Positions 10,670-24,240 of a DNA stretch of 64,000 nt are shown here, in pieces; positions within the stretch are counted from its first letter, which is position 1; each line of letters begins with the position of its first letter. The stretch comes from Leptospira adleri (GTDB taxonomy: Bacteria; Spirochaetota; Leptospiria; Leptospirales; Leptospiraceae), in contig NZ_NPDU01000001.1 of the NCBI RefSeq assembly GCF_002811985.1, positions 62,001 through 126,000 of the forward strand. The letters run 5' to 3'. The position numbers were made by a program, and so were the translations under genes. The notes below the pieces were generated by a model. The model was not told where the DNA came from, ran no database searches, and saw only the letters and a program-made list of their open reading frames with translations.

Positions 10670-11620
10670 ATGCGCGCGGACAGATTACTTTCCATTCTAC
10701 TTCAACTCCAGGCAAAGGGAAGAATATCGTCCAAAGATTTGGCGCGTAAACTCGAGGTTTCGGAACGAACGATTCATAGAGACATGGAAGCGTTGAGCGC
10801 GTCCGGTGTTCCGGTATTTGCGGAAAGGGGTTCGAAAGGCGGCTGGGAATTATCCCAAGGTTATCGAACGAATCTTACCGGAATGAAAAAAGAAGAAATC
10901 TTTTCGATGATTCTTACAAGCTCCACTCGCGTCGCCTCCGATCTCGGAAGAAAAAAAGAATTCGATTCCGCCTTTATGAAATTTATGGCTTCTCTTCCCG
11001 CGGCGTATCAAGAGGAAGCGGAGATGATTCGACAGAGGATTCATATCGACGGTGCCGGCTGGGGAAATTGGAAGGAGGAATTTCCGTTTCTTCCTTTGTT
11101 ACAGGAAGCGGTTTGGAAGAATCGAAAAGTGATCCTTCGTTACAAATCGGACGAAGCGTCTAAAAAAAGAATCGTTCTTCCATTGGGATTGGTCGCGAAA
11201 GGAAAGGTTTGGTATCTGATCGCAAAATACGGAAAAGAATTCAGAACCTTTCGGATTTCAAGAATCCTCGAGGCGCAACTCGGCGATACGTTTGAAAGAC
11301 CGAAAAAATTCGATCTGGAAAAATATTGGCAGGAAAGCACTCAGGCCTTCTTTTCGAAACTCCCCACATACTCGGTCCTCCTCAAGATCAGAACGGAAGA
11401 ACTCGAACGTTTCCGATTATTTGCGTATAATTGTATATTAGAATCTACTAAAATAGATGATTCATGGATAAAAGCGAGGGTTAACTTTGAAACGATGGAG
11501 TGGGCTCTCCATCATACTCTGGGATTCGGAAGTTCCGTGATCGTATTGGAACCGAAAGAGTTGCGGGAAGCGGTTTCCGCTTCCGCGAAAGAGATTCTTA
11601 AATCCTATTTGATTTCGTAG
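10670..11620 (+). CDS. WYL-domain transcriptional regulator (YafY/PafC type)
   Basis: The 316-residue protein opens MRADRLLSILLQLQAKGRIS with an N-terminal HTH_11-type helix-turn-helix (SSKDLARKLEVSERTIHRDM, residues about 20-40) and a typical wing (GVPVFAERGSKGGWELSQGY). The C-terminal half carries the WYL domain (VWYLIAKYGKEFRTFRISRI) and a WCX-like end. WYL proteins are mostly ligand-responsive repressors or activators. Placement divergent from the SDR gene, with two ATGACA-N5-TGTCAT palindromes between, indicates control of both genes. Its 3' end overlaps the convergent cyclase gene by 16 bp. Confidence 0.92.
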   Translation: MRADRLLSILLQLQAKGRISSKDLARKLEVSERTIHRDMEALSASGVPVFAERGSKGGWELSQGYRTNLTGMKKEEIFSMILTSSTRVASDLGRKKEFDSAFMKFMASLPAAYQEEAEMIRQRIHIDGAGWGNWKEEFPFLPLLQEAVWKNRKVILRYKSDEASKKRIVLPLGLVAKGKVWYLIAKYGKEFRTFRISRILEAQLGDTFERPKKFDLEKYWQESTQAFFSKLPTYSVLLKIRTEELERFRLFAYNCILESTKIDDSWIKARVNFETMEWALHHTLGFGSSVIVLEPKELREAVSASAKEILKSYLIS

Positions 11621-13521
11621 ACCCCGACCGTATTCTCCTTTCCCTTTACGGAAACCTTTCCCAACTCCTGAAACACGTACTTTTTACGATTCCGAATCTT
11701 CTGATAACTTTCATCCGATAAAAGAATGTCCACTCCGTATTCTTTTGTCAGCCCCTCGATACGAGACGCGAGATTGACCGCGTCGGAGATGACGGTCCCG
11801 TCCATCCTCGCTTCTTCGCCGATCGTACCCAACATCAAAACACCAGTGTGAATTCCGATCCCGATCCGAATCGGATCATAATTTCTTTCCAGACGACTTT
11901 GATTGTGATCTTCCAAGGTCGCCTTCATTTCCTTTGCGGCCTCAACCGCGTCGTCCGGAGAATCGGGGAACAAAGCCATGATCCCGTCGCCGAGATACTT
12001 ATCCACAAAACCTCCGTGCTTCCGTATGATCGGCCCCATTCTTCCCATGTAAGAATTTAAAAAATCGAAATTATCCTTAGGGGTCATCTTTTCGGACAAC
12101 TGTGTGAAAGACCGAATATCCGAGAAAAGAATCGTCATTTCTTTTTGAGTCTGATCTCCTAATTCAATTTCCGTAATATTCTTTTTACCTAGAAATTTTA
12201 AAAACTCCAATGGAACAAAACGACTGTAAGATTGGTTCGTTCTCGTAAGATCCGCGGATAAATTTTCGATAGAGACAAAAGCCGCGGAAAACTTCAAAGA
12301 CAACATATAGGATTGGGCGAAAATGAACGAAAAAAGTCCGATCGGAAGATAGTATCCGTGAGTTACGAGAGTTTGACTTTGTAATATATCGTTGATCGCG
12401 GCGGCGATCAGCATCAAAACTCCGAGTCCCGCAATGATCGCTCCGTCCCGTTTGCGATAGATAAAACGTCCCAACCAAAAGAAAAAGAAAGGTATATAAA
12501 GAAGAAGAATTCCCTGGTAGGGAATCAAGGTCAGCGCAAAAAATTTAGTGGGAAAAAACAGAATGATAAGCGAAAAGAAACCGACGACCGCAGTTGCGAT
12601 CTTTGTAACCAACGGAGGCATGTCCCCCGGAAAAATACTGTCCATGTATTTCTGAAAAATCGGCCACGCCAAATAAAAGGAAAGATATTCCAATTTGCTT
12701 CCGAATTCCCAAGGGATGTCCGGAAATTTTTGTACGATGAATCTTTCCCCGGTCATGAGCAATCGGATAACGATGACAAAACAGAACAAACCGAAGAACA
12801 AACTTGAGCTGTCTTTTCTTCTAAGAGAATAAAGACCGAAGTGATAGAGAGCCATAATCGCGATACTTCCGAAAAGAAACATCTCTGTGGCGGAACGGCT
12901 TTCTTTATCGTCCTGGATGCTCTTCTTACTTCCGAGACGAATCGTTTCCCAGATCCCGCCTTTGAAATGATGAAAGTTAGACACCTCGACTTGAATAAGG
13001 ACTTCGTTTTCGAAAGCGTTGAACTCGATGTACCGAGGAAGATATTGCGGTCGGGAAGTATTTTCGTCGGTGCCGACTACTCCACTTCGGATTAATTTTT
13101 TTCCGTCCACCCAAATTGCAGCAGCCGTGCCTACGTCCTGAAAGCGGATTCCAAGCGGACTTTGATTGTCGTTTAACAAAACCTTGAGAGTAAACGTTCC
13201 GTAACCGTAAGCCGCGCCGGAATCGATATCCCCGATCTCTTTATAAGAATTCCAGTTATCCGGGACCGAAACAAAATAGGATTTAGAATCGGGAAGAATC
13301 GAGTCCGGTTTAGAAAGTGTAAGCTGCTTCCAGACAAAAGACCATTCCCCGTCCAACTTTACGATTCCGTCCGAGTTGAAGTCCCATTCCCTCAAATCCA
13401 AAATTCCTTTTTCAGCTCGAGGAGGGATTTTAGAATTTCCGGAAGGTCCGCAACCGCTGAATGTTAGAATCCAAACTACAAAATATAACTTTAAGAATAA
13501 TAACTCTTTTCGTATTAACAT
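11605..13521 (-). CDS. 7TM-DISM sensor adenylate/guanylate cyclase
   Basis: The 638-residue product begins with a signal sequence ending in TFSGCGPSG, a plausible lipobox. An extracytoplasmic beta-rich domain follows (to about residue 195; WSFVWKQLTLS, GIRFQDVGTAAAIWVDGKKL), resembling 7TMR-DISMED2, then about seven membrane helices (residues about 205-400) and a class III cyclase domain. The cyclase has both metal-binding regions (ILFSDIRSFT and KYLGDGIMALF) and ISDAVNLASRIEGL. The Lys in VDKYLGD and Asp in ISDAVN suit ATP as substrate. It should turn an envelope signal into cAMP. It is probably monocistronic: the WYL gene is convergent downstream and a 503-bp gap lies upstream. Confidence 0.92.
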   Translation of the reverse strand: MLIRKELLFLKLYFVVWILTFSGCGPSGNSKIPPRAEKGILDLREWDFNSDGIVKLDGEWSFVWKQLTLSKPDSILPDSKSYFVSVPDNWNSYKEIGDIDSGAAYGYGTFTLKVLLNDNQSPLGIRFQDVGTAAAIWVDGKKLIRSGVVGTDENTSRPQYLPRYIEFNAFENEVLIQVEVSNFHHFKGGIWETIRLGSKKSIQDDKESRSATEMFLFGSIAIMALYHFGLYSLRRKDSSSLFFGLFCFVIVIRLLMTGERFIVQKFPDIPWEFGSKLEYLSFYLAWPIFQKYMDSIFPGDMPPLVTKIATAVVGFFSLIILFFPTKFFALTLIPYQGILLLYIPFFFFWLGRFIYRKRDGAIIAGLGVLMLIAAAINDILQSQTLVTHGYYLPIGLFSFIFAQSYMLSLKFSAAFVSIENLSADLTRTNQSYSRFVPLEFLKFLGKKNITEIELGDQTQKEMTILFSDIRSFTQLSEKMTPKDNFDFLNSYMGRMGPIIRKHGGFVDKYLGDGIMALFPDSPDDAVEAAKEMKATLEDHNQSRLERNYDPIRIGIGIHTGVLMLGTIGEEARMDGTVISDAVNLASRIEGLTKEYGVDILLSDESYQKIRNRKKYVFQELGKVSVKGKENTVGVYEIK

Positions 13522-14024
13522 TTCGGCCCCGCATTAGGATTTCGTTTTTTAGATTTTCAAAATGGCGAGTGACAAAAATTGCCGGAATCCGTTTTCATTC
13601 AACTCTTTCCGGGAGAATCGAACTATTTTTGTCAATTTTTTAATTCCTCGTGTTTTTAAATTCCTGGTTTCCATTCGAGGAACGAAGAAAAAGGATTCTC
13701 CGGAATCGGCCCTTTTCAAAACGCGGTGTTTCTTTTCTCCCGATACACTACGCGCAACTCCCCGACAAAAAAGAGCCGGAGCTTTACAATCGAATACGTG
13801 CGAACTACTAAGCGATTTCAAGAATACAATGGATTCTGAATATATTCTCCGTACAAGGTTCAGCTTCACGGCGCAACATTTAAAAGAACGGCTTCCCGTC
13901 TCACAATCGATTCTCCTTAAAATTCTCGGAAAGAATCAAAACTTCTTTTTTAGAAGTAAGTGTCTTAAAATTCATTTGCTTTTCGGTTCGGATCTGTCAA
14001 AAGAAAACCGAGGTAAATCGATTC
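13522..14024. other. Intergenic region between divergent genes
   Basis: This 503-bp gap separates the cyclase (minus) from the dienelactone hydrolase (plus) and should hold both promoters. Open frames on both strands here have no family features or ribosome sites. None of the dispersed 16-bp hairpins is present. I see no RNA gene. Confidence 0.5.
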
Positions 14025-14819
14025 ATGAAAAAATTCTTAGCCTTTTTCGCGTTTTTACACTTCTTCTCCGTTTCCATCGCGGCCAAAACGATCGGAAAAA
14101 ACATCCTCTATCAGGAAGGCGAAACGACACTGGAAGGATACATCGCTTATCCGGAACTCGGTTCCAAAAAAACCGCTCCCGCAGTTTTAATCGTTCACGA
14201 CTGGTTGGGTTTAGGAGAAAATTCCAAAATGCGCGCCGATAAACTCGCCGAACTAGGTTATGTTGCCTTCGCGGTGGATATCTACGGAAAGGGAATCCGT
14301 CCGAAAGGAATGGAAGAGGCTTCCAAATTAGCGGGGCAATTCAAACAAGATCGCAAACTCATGCGCGCTCGAATTACCGCTGCGTTAGAAACGTTGAAAG
14401 CACAACCCGAAGTGGACGCGCAAAACGTCGCGGCCATCGGATATTGTTTCGGCGGAACGGTCGCGCTGGAACTCGCTCGAAGCGGCGCTCCGATCAAAGG
14501 CACTGTGAGCTTTCACGGAGGATTACAAACTCCTAATACTGAAGACGCAAAAAACATCACGGGCAAGATTCTCGTATTACACGGTGCAGACGATCCTTTC
14601 GTAAAAAAAGAAGAGGTGGAGACGTTTCAGGACGAGATGAGAAAGGCGGGAATCGATTGGCAATTCATTTCATACGGAGGAGCCGTTCATTCGTTCACGA
14701 TCAAAGACGCCGGAAACGATAATTCCAAAGGAGCGGCTTACAACGCAAAGGCGGATCGTAGATCCTGGATAGAATTGCTTGCTTTCTTTAAGGAAATTTT
14801 TCCAAAGCCGAAGGTTTGA
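14025..14819 (+). CDS. Dienelactone hydrolase-family exported protein
   Basis: The 264-residue protein starts MKKFLAFFAFLHFFSVSIAA, a Sec signal peptide likely cut after IAA. The mature part is an alpha/beta hydrolase of the dienelactone hydrolase family. GYCFGGTVALELA carries a Cys nucleophile in GxCxGG, VLHGADDPFV gives the acid and GGAVHSFT the His, completing a Cys-Asp-His triad. The substrate is probably a lactone or ester in the periplasm; no aromatic degradation genes are nearby. A GAGG ribosome site precedes ATG 14025. A strong terminator hairpin follows. Confidence 0.92.
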   Translation: MKKFLAFFAFLHFFSVSIAAKTIGKNILYQEGETTLEGYIAYPELGSKKTAPAVLIVHDWLGLGENSKMRADKLAELGYVAFAVDIYGKGIRPKGMEEASKLAGQFKQDRKLMRARITAALETLKAQPEVDAQNVAAIGYCFGGTVALELARSGAPIKGTVSFHGGLQTPNTEDAKNITGKILVLHGADDPFVKKEEVETFQDEMRKAGIDWQFISYGGAVHSFTIKDAGNDNSKGAAYNAKADRRSWIELLAFFKEIFPKPKV

Positions 14820-14835
14820 TCCTTTAAACTCGATA

Positions 14836-14880
14836 TTCTTTCTTTCGATTTTGTGAAGATCGAAAGAAAGAATTCTTTTT
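14836..14880. terminator. Bidirectional-type intrinsic terminator
   Basis: Fourteen-base perfect arms, TTCTTTCTTTCGAT (14836-14849) and ATCGAAAGAAAGAA (14859-14872), enclose a 9-base loop and are followed by TTCTTTTT. It lies 16 bp after the hydrolase stop and 30 bp past the stop of the convergent glucosidase gene. Confidence 0.85.
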
Positions 14881-14909
14881 CTTGGAAAATTGTTATCGCG
14901 AGTGTCCGG

Positions 14910-16631
<1,722 letters not shown>

Positions 16632-16810
16632 ATCTCTTCGTCTTTAATGGAATCAAAAATCTTAGAATGGAGGTTGTCAAGACGGTATTCCTCCTCATTC
16701 TTTTTGTTGACAGAGAATAAAGCCGGCTTTCTTTATCAGTGAATCCTCTCTTCTACACACACGGTTCCATACAGAAAGAAAGAACCAAATTGCCTTCGGA
16801 GGAATTCACT
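16632..16810. promoter_or_regulatory. Divergent promoter region
   Basis: Two TTGACA hexamers point outward: on the minus strand at 16679-16674 (for the glucosidase, followed after 17 bp by TTTGAT) and on the plus strand at 16707-16712 (for the lipoprotein gene, followed after 17-18 bp by a TCTTTAT stretch). The -10 matches are weak, so these are candidates. A GGAGGA ribosome site precedes ATG 16811. Confidence 0.5.
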
Positions 16811-17671
16811 ATGTCCGACCGCCTGAGTCGAATATTACTATTACTGCTATTGTTTGGAAGTTGCATTTCGGCGCCGACTTATCGACTATCAATCAAAAAT
16901 CCGCCGATCAATCACACAAGAAAAGCGACCATAATATCCGCCTTTTTCGGGTTAGACAATGCATTGCCGCTTCGTTCGATGTATTTATGGAAGAATGCGC
17001 CCGGAAAAGACGGAATGCCTCTCGTGTTTTCGCATGAGATCGATCCGTCAACCCTCGACGCTTCCGATTTTCAAATCCTAACAAAGAAAGGCGAACTGCT
17101 CGCCGTTCCCTTTGCGACATTCCGTCCTGCATTGGAAGAATTCGAACTCAGGACGGTTCTTTTGATCGGAGAATTCGGCGATTTTCCGGAGAACGAACCC
17201 GTCGAGATTCGAATCATCGGCGATTTAAAAAGCCGCGACGGACAAAACTATCGAGGACAAAAAGCGAGAGTAACGTCTTTGACCGAAGGGCCGTTCCTAA
17301 GTTATGCGGAACACTTCGAACTCGGTCCGGACTATCCGTACAACGAAACCGAACGCGGGGCAGATTGTCCCAAATTCAAAACCGTTTCGGTAGTTCGCAC
17401 GGTTTGGTCCGGAGGAGTGAGGGCGACGGACGGCAAAGAACTCGGAATACGGGAACTCAAGCGGTTCAAAATCAAATTGTTAAACGAAAAGAAAACGTTA
17501 ACAGTATTCCCGTTCCAAATAGCGGACATCGAGGATAACGACAACAATGTGGACCTTTGTATCGATCAGAAAGGACTTCCGATCGAAGTGGAAGTCTTGG
17601 AAAATACGGCAATCGATCCGAGAGACGACCCGAATCCGTTCACAAAGATAAAAATTCTGAGCCGATGGTAA
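16811..17671 (+). CDS. Lipoprotein of unknown function
   Basis: The start ATG 16811 follows a good GGAGGA site and gives MSDRLSRILLLLLLFGS-C, a lipoprotein signal; an in-frame GTG at 16739 would add 24 unlikely residues. The mature protein (about 268 aa) is soluble and beta-rich by appearance, with LVFSHEIDPSTLDASDFQIL, two acidic stretches (IADIEDNDNNVDLCID) and a final FTKIKILSRW. SHEIDPSTLDASDFQI resembles Ig-like SbsA-type domains that describe deviations from expected values, but I would not name it on that. Envelope location is likely. The MarR gene follows after 57 bp. Confidence 0.75.
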   Translation: MSDRLSRILLLLLLFGSCISAPTYRLSIKNPPINHTRKATIISAFFGLDNALPLRSMYLWKNAPGKDGMPLVFSHEIDPSTLDASDFQILTKKGELLAVPFATFRPALEEFELRTVLLIGEFGDFPENEPVEIRIIGDLKSRDGQNYRGQKARVTSLTEGPFLSYAEHFELGPDYPYNETERGADCPKFKTVSVVRTVWSGGVRATDGKELGIRELKRFKIKLLNEKKTLTVFPFQIADIEDNDNNVDLCIDQKGLPIEVEVLENTAIDPRDDPNPFTKIKILSRW

Positions 17672-17706
17672 TTTTAAAAATTGTTTTTTTGATTGACAAA
17701 AATCTC

Positions 17707-17730
17707 ATTTATTTCGACATCGAAATAAAT
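17707..17730. promoter_or_regulatory. MarR operator, site 1, overlapping the marR start
   Basis: A 24-bp near-perfect palindrome with core TTATTTCGACATCGAAATAA (17709-17728) runs into the ATG at 17729. It lies 9 bp after a TTGACA box at 17693-17698. The same palindrome precedes the SDR gene, so it is very probably the MarR binding site, placed to block both transcription and translation start. Confidence 0.85.
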
Positions 17731-18157
17731 GAGGAACGAATTTGCAATTCATCTCTTATCGAGGACCCGAGATCGGGTTCAGAAATTCTTAGCCAGAGAA
17801 TTCGAAAAGGAAGGGATTAAGGATCTCGTTCCGGCTCACGGAGGAGTTCTCTACGCCCTCGGAATCTCCGGAGAAATGACTATGAGCGAACTCGCGAAGG
17901 TGTTAGATCGAACGAATTCCACGATCACGGCGCTCATGGATAAAATGGAAGAATTGAAATATATCAAAAGGATTCAATCCGACGAAGACGAACGCGTCTT
18001 TACCGCAGTATTAACCGCAAAGGGAAAAACTACGAGAGAAGCCGTGATCCGAGCTTCCCAGACGACGACTCAGAAATTATACAAAGGATTTCTTCCCGAA
18101 GAAAAGGAAACCTTTGTTCGTCTTTTGGATAGGATTCATTCTAATTTTGAAAAATGA
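17729..18157 (+). CDS. MarR-family transcriptional regulator
   Basis: The 142-residue protein has the MarR winged helix: VLYALGISGEMTMSELAKVL, then DRTNSTITALMDKMEELKYI (recognition helix) and KRIQSDEDERVFTAVLTAKG (wing with the conserved D-x-R). Flanking helices would form the dimer. MarR proteins usually repress until a small ligand binds. Its start codon overlaps one copy of a 20-bp palindrome, and a second copy precedes the SDR gene 60 bp downstream, so it likely represses itself and the SDR. Ligand unknown. Confidence 0.93.
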   Translation: MRNEFAIHLLSRTRDRVQKFLAREFEKEGIKDLVPAHGGVLYALGISGEMTMSELAKVLDRTNSTITALMDKMEELKYIKRIQSDEDERVFTAVLTAKGKTTREAVIRASQTTTQKLYKGFLPEEKETFVRLLDRIHSNFEK

Positions 18158-18180
18158 TCTGAAATTTATTTTTTAAAATC

Positions 18181-18204
18181 ATTTATTTCGATATCGAAAT
18201 AAAA
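18181..18204. promoter_or_regulatory. MarR operator, site 2, upstream of the SDR gene
   Basis: TTATTTCGATATCGAAATAA (18183-18202) is a perfect 20-bp palindrome differing by one base from the marR site. It lies 15 bp before ATG 18218, just ahead of the CGGAGGAG ribosome site. Confidence 0.85.
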
Positions 18205-18217
18205 AACGGAGGAGTTT

Positions 18218-18967
18218 ATGTTTTCGAAAAAAACAATCGTGATCACCGGCTCGGCCAGAGGAATCGGAAAAACGACCGCTAAGAATTTTCTTTCCAAAAA
18301 CGGAACCGTCGTTCTTTCGGATATGGATCCGATTCTTCTTGAAAAAACGATCGAAGAATTGAAATCCCTGAAAATCGGAAAAGTTTTCGGTCAGGTCTGC
18401 GACGTGAAAGAAAAAAATCAGATCAAAGAACTCGCGGACTTCGCATTCAAAGAAACGGGCAGCCTTGACGTTTGGGTAAACAACGCCGGGATCATCAAGG
18501 ACGATCTTCTTTTGAGGATGAGCGAAGAAAAGTGGGATCAGGTTTTCGACGTAAATCTCAAAGGAGCTTTCTTAGGAACTCAAGCCGCCGCAAAATACAT
18601 GATCAAAAAAGAATGGGGTCGCATCATCAACATCGGTTCGGTTTCCGGTTTTTACGGGAACGGAGGTCAGGCGAATTATTCTTCGGCGAAGGCGGGACTT
18701 ATGGCGCTCACAAAATCTTCTGCGAGAGAACTCGCTTCGAGAAACGTTACGGTAAATTGTGTCGCCTCCGGTTTTATCGCCAACGACTTCGCACCCGGAC
18801 TTTCGGAAGAAATAAAACAAGGAATTTTGAAAACGATTCCCCTCAAGATCGGAAGAAATCCGGAAGAATCCATCTCCTCCGCGATTCATTTTTTCGCATC
18901 GGAAGAAGCGGATTGGATCACGGGAGCGACGCTTCGTGTCGACGGAGGAATGATGATCGGATTTTAA
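18218..18967 (+). CDS. Short-chain dehydrogenase, FabG-like
   Basis: The 249-residue SDR has TGSARGIGKTTAKNFL (cofactor), NNAGIIKDDLLLRM, and the full catalytic set in NIGSVSGFYGNGGQANYSSA (Ser, Tyr) plus the Lys of the following AKAG. The C-terminal WITGATLRVDGGMM is typical of 3-oxoacyl-ACP reductases. Because it is paired with a MarR regulator instead of fatty acid genes, a specialised reductase is as likely as FabG itself. RBS CGGAGGAG. Control by the upstream MarR protein is inferred from the palindrome at 18181. It is followed by a dispersed hairpin 27 bp after the stop. Confidence 0.9.
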   Translation: MFSKKTIVITGSARGIGKTTAKNFLSKNGTVVLSDMDPILLEKTIEELKSLKIGKVFGQVCDVKEKNQIKELADFAFKETGSLDVWVNNAGIIKDDLLLRMSEEKWDQVFDVNLKGAFLGTQAAAKYMIKKEWGRIINIGSVSGFYGNGGQANYSSAKAGLMALTKSSARELASRNVTVNCVASGFIANDFAPGLSEEIKQGILKTIPLKIGRNPEESISSAIHFFASEEADWITGATLRVDGGMMIGF

Positions 18968-18994
18968 ATTTAGCTTCTGTCTTGAAATCTAAAA

Positions 18995-19083
18995 AGTAGG
19001 AACTCATACTTTTTTTGCAAACACGGAAGGAATCAAATTTTCCGAAAAAGCCGGATGTATTGTAAATTGTAGGAACTCGCACG
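18995..19083. repeat. Two dispersed 16-bp hairpin repeats
   Basis: AGTAGGAACTCATACT at 18995-19010, followed by a run of seven T, could act as a terminator for the SDR gene. A weaker copy, TGTAGGAACTCGCACG, lies at 19068-19083. Both show the GGAACTC strand. Confidence 0.8.
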
Positions 19084-19179
19084 AAGGTTTCAAATTTTAC
19101 AAAAACGTCTTTTTCGATCTTCCGTGCTTTGCCTAACCTCGCCCAAGTAATTTTTGAACCAAGGATCCAAAGAAGAATT

Positions 19180-19382
19180 TTGTAGGAGTTCCTACAAGAA
19201 TTCTATCAGAGAATTTTACTTGTAAAAAGTGGATTCCTCTGATAGAGGGGAGTCTCTCGAGTTTTTTCCCGCCGCCGAAACTCAATGATTCGCTCCTGTT
19301 GCGTCGCTCCTTACCGCCTCCATCCAAGATCCGGACGGGCGCGCGGGTTTTACGGAGGTCAGCCGTTGTTACGAAGGATTTT
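19180..19382 (-). repeat. Composite intergenic element, copy A
   Basis: Read on the minus strand from 19382, the element starts CGTAACAACGGCTGACCTCC, then GTAAAA, a GC-rich block with GCGCGC, CCCTCTATCAGAGG, TTTTTACAAGTAAAATTCTC, and ends in the hairpin TGTAGGAACTCCTACA (19196-19181). The same order of modules is found at 41558 and 43750 on the plus strand. No protein-coding frame explains it. It could be a mobile miniature element or a structured RNA. Confidence 0.75.
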
Positions 19383-19456
19383 TTTTGAAGATCCGAACGG
19401 CTTCTGAGGAAAGATTCAAATTTTGGAATAGGCTCCTAAAGATTGCGAATAATATA

Positions 19457-20440
19457 TTAGAGGATTCTAATTCCGATTTCGGAGAATTCTTTCCGATCGC
19501 ATACGAACCGGGCGATGTCGATCTGTTTATGATGATCAAAAAGGAAAGTGGTCATCTTTCCGACAAATCGTCCCTTGTATTCTTCTTCCACGAATCGGAG
19601 CCACGCGAGGATGTCGATCAGTTCGTGTGCGAGGAACTCGTAATTCTTTCCTTCGTGCGTAAACTTTTCCCTTGGGTTAAAAATTTTCTCTTCGTTTAAC
19701 AAAATCACGTTTTCCAAGGTGAAAGGATAATCCTTCAAACCTCCGGCCAAACCGATCCGGTAAAACTTTTCAGCTTCCTCTCCGGGACGGAACGCGGTCG
19801 TTCTCGCCGACGCGATATAGGAAAAAATTTCCGGAGTCATTTCGGTAAGAATTCTGGAATTTCCTACGGTAACGCCGGGATAACTCACTTGATGATCCAG
19901 AATCAATTTTTGATCCCCCGAATCCGGTTCCAAAATACAATATCCTTTTTCCCAACTCACGGCAAACGGTTTCGAAACCGTAATCGGAGGAACTTCCCCG
20001 ATTTTTTGGAGATTCTTCTCCAACCCTTCCAAATAAATCTGATCGCAAAAATCGAACGTGGGAAAACTCGGCTTCTCCAATTCGAAATCGAGATAAAGAC
20101 CGAAAGCGGATTGAAGCGCGATCGGATGCTCTATGATCTTTACTTCCCCGAGCTGAATATTATGATTTCCTTTGATACAAAATTCCGGTTTGAGTTCGAG
20201 AGTTTTTTGAGAATGAGAAAATTTAGAAAATGAACCGGACGCCGGTTTCACGCGGATCGTGGACGGTTGATTCTCCAGTGTGGAAATTCCTTTTACGGAG
20301 AATTCTTCTCGGATCGTATAAGAATTCCGAACGTCGATCGGGATTCGATCTTCTACAAAATGTTTCGGGAAGTGTGCAATCTCGGGAAATCGGTTTTTTT
20401 TGAATTCGGAGATCGTTTGATTCGTCGTGTGGATTTGCAT
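19457..20440 (-). CDS. Hypothetical protein, 327 aa
   Basis: The frame starts MQIHTTNQTISEFKKNRFPE and ends DRKEFSEIGIRIL. There is no signal peptide or membrane helix. It is rich in beta-like segments (PSTIRVKPASGSFSKFSHSQ, LGEVKIIEHPIALQSAFGLY), contains CDQIYLEGLEKNLQKIGEVP and TVGNSRILTEMTPEIFSYIA, and a C-terminal helical stretch HELIDILAWLRFVEEEYKGR. I do not recognise a family. It is flanked by composite element copy A downstream and a four-helix membrane protein upstream (97-bp gap), with which it may share a promoter. Confidence 0.7.
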   Translation of the reverse strand: MQIHTTNQTISEFKKNRFPEIAHFPKHFVEDRIPIDVRNSYTIREEFSVKGISTLENQPSTIRVKPASGSFSKFSHSQKTLELKPEFCIKGNHNIQLGEVKIIEHPIALQSAFGLYLDFELEKPSFPTFDFCDQIYLEGLEKNLQKIGEVPPITVSKPFAVSWEKGYCILEPDSGDQKLILDHQVSYPGVTVGNSRILTEMTPEIFSYIASARTTAFRPGEEAEKFYRIGLAGGLKDYPFTLENVILLNEEKIFNPREKFTHEGKNYEFLAHELIDILAWLRFVEEEYKGRFVGKMTTFLFDHHKQIDIARFVCDRKEFSEIGIRIL

Positions 20441-20518
20441 TCTAAAACGACAATGAACATCGTTTTTTCAAAAGAAGGCAATCTTAAATCTGGAAGGAAG
20501 GTTCCGGGTGAAACACGA

Positions 20519-22443
<1,925 letters not shown>

Positions 22444-22447
<4 letters not shown>

Positions 22448-22762
22448 TCCGGATCCGGATCACTCGCAAAGAAGAATTGTATTCTTCCTTAGAAAGTGAG
22501 GGACATTCCCCGACTTCCTTAGGAAAAAAGGGTGAGAATCTTCTCTGCTCTGCCGTCTCGGTCCTGGTTCAGACTCTTTATCTGCACCTCTTCCGAACGG
22601 GCAACGCAAAACCCGCTGAAATCCGCGACGGATATCTTCGGTTCGAAGTTCTTCCCCAAGATGATGTTTTAATTCATAATAGTTTTGAATTGATTCTTAC
22701 CGGACTTAAAAATCTGAAGAATCAATACCCGAAAGAAATTGAACTGATAGGAGTACCAGAAG

Positions 22763-22773
<11 letters not shown>
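22444..22773 (+). CDS. prp: Ribosomal-processing cysteine protease Prp (YsxB-like)
   Basis: The 109-residue protein lies between rplU and rpmA as in many bacteria. The catalytic pair is visible in [20 protein letters not shown], His then Cys about 14 residues later. The start is TTG 22444, overlapping the rplU stop (TTGA), which implies translational coupling. In Firmicutes Prp removes an N-terminal extension from L27. Here rpmA overlaps the prp end by 11 bp but encodes L27 without any extension, so either the protease has another substrate or it acts as a non-proteolytic assembly factor. Confidence 0.9.
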
Positions 22774-23017
<244 letters not shown>

Positions 23018-23033
23018 CCCCTCATATTCAAAT

Positions 23034-23098
<65 letters not shown>

Positions 23099-23134
23099 AA
23101 GACTCATTTAAGAATTTTAGAATATTCAAATACC

Positions 23135-24229
<1,095 letters not shown>

Positions 24230-24240
24230 GATCTTCGAAC

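Noticed and set aside
13562..14242. An open frame of 226 codons across the gap and into the dienelactone hydrolase gene.
   Set aside because: It overlaps a clear gene in another frame, lacks a ribosome site and shows no family features.
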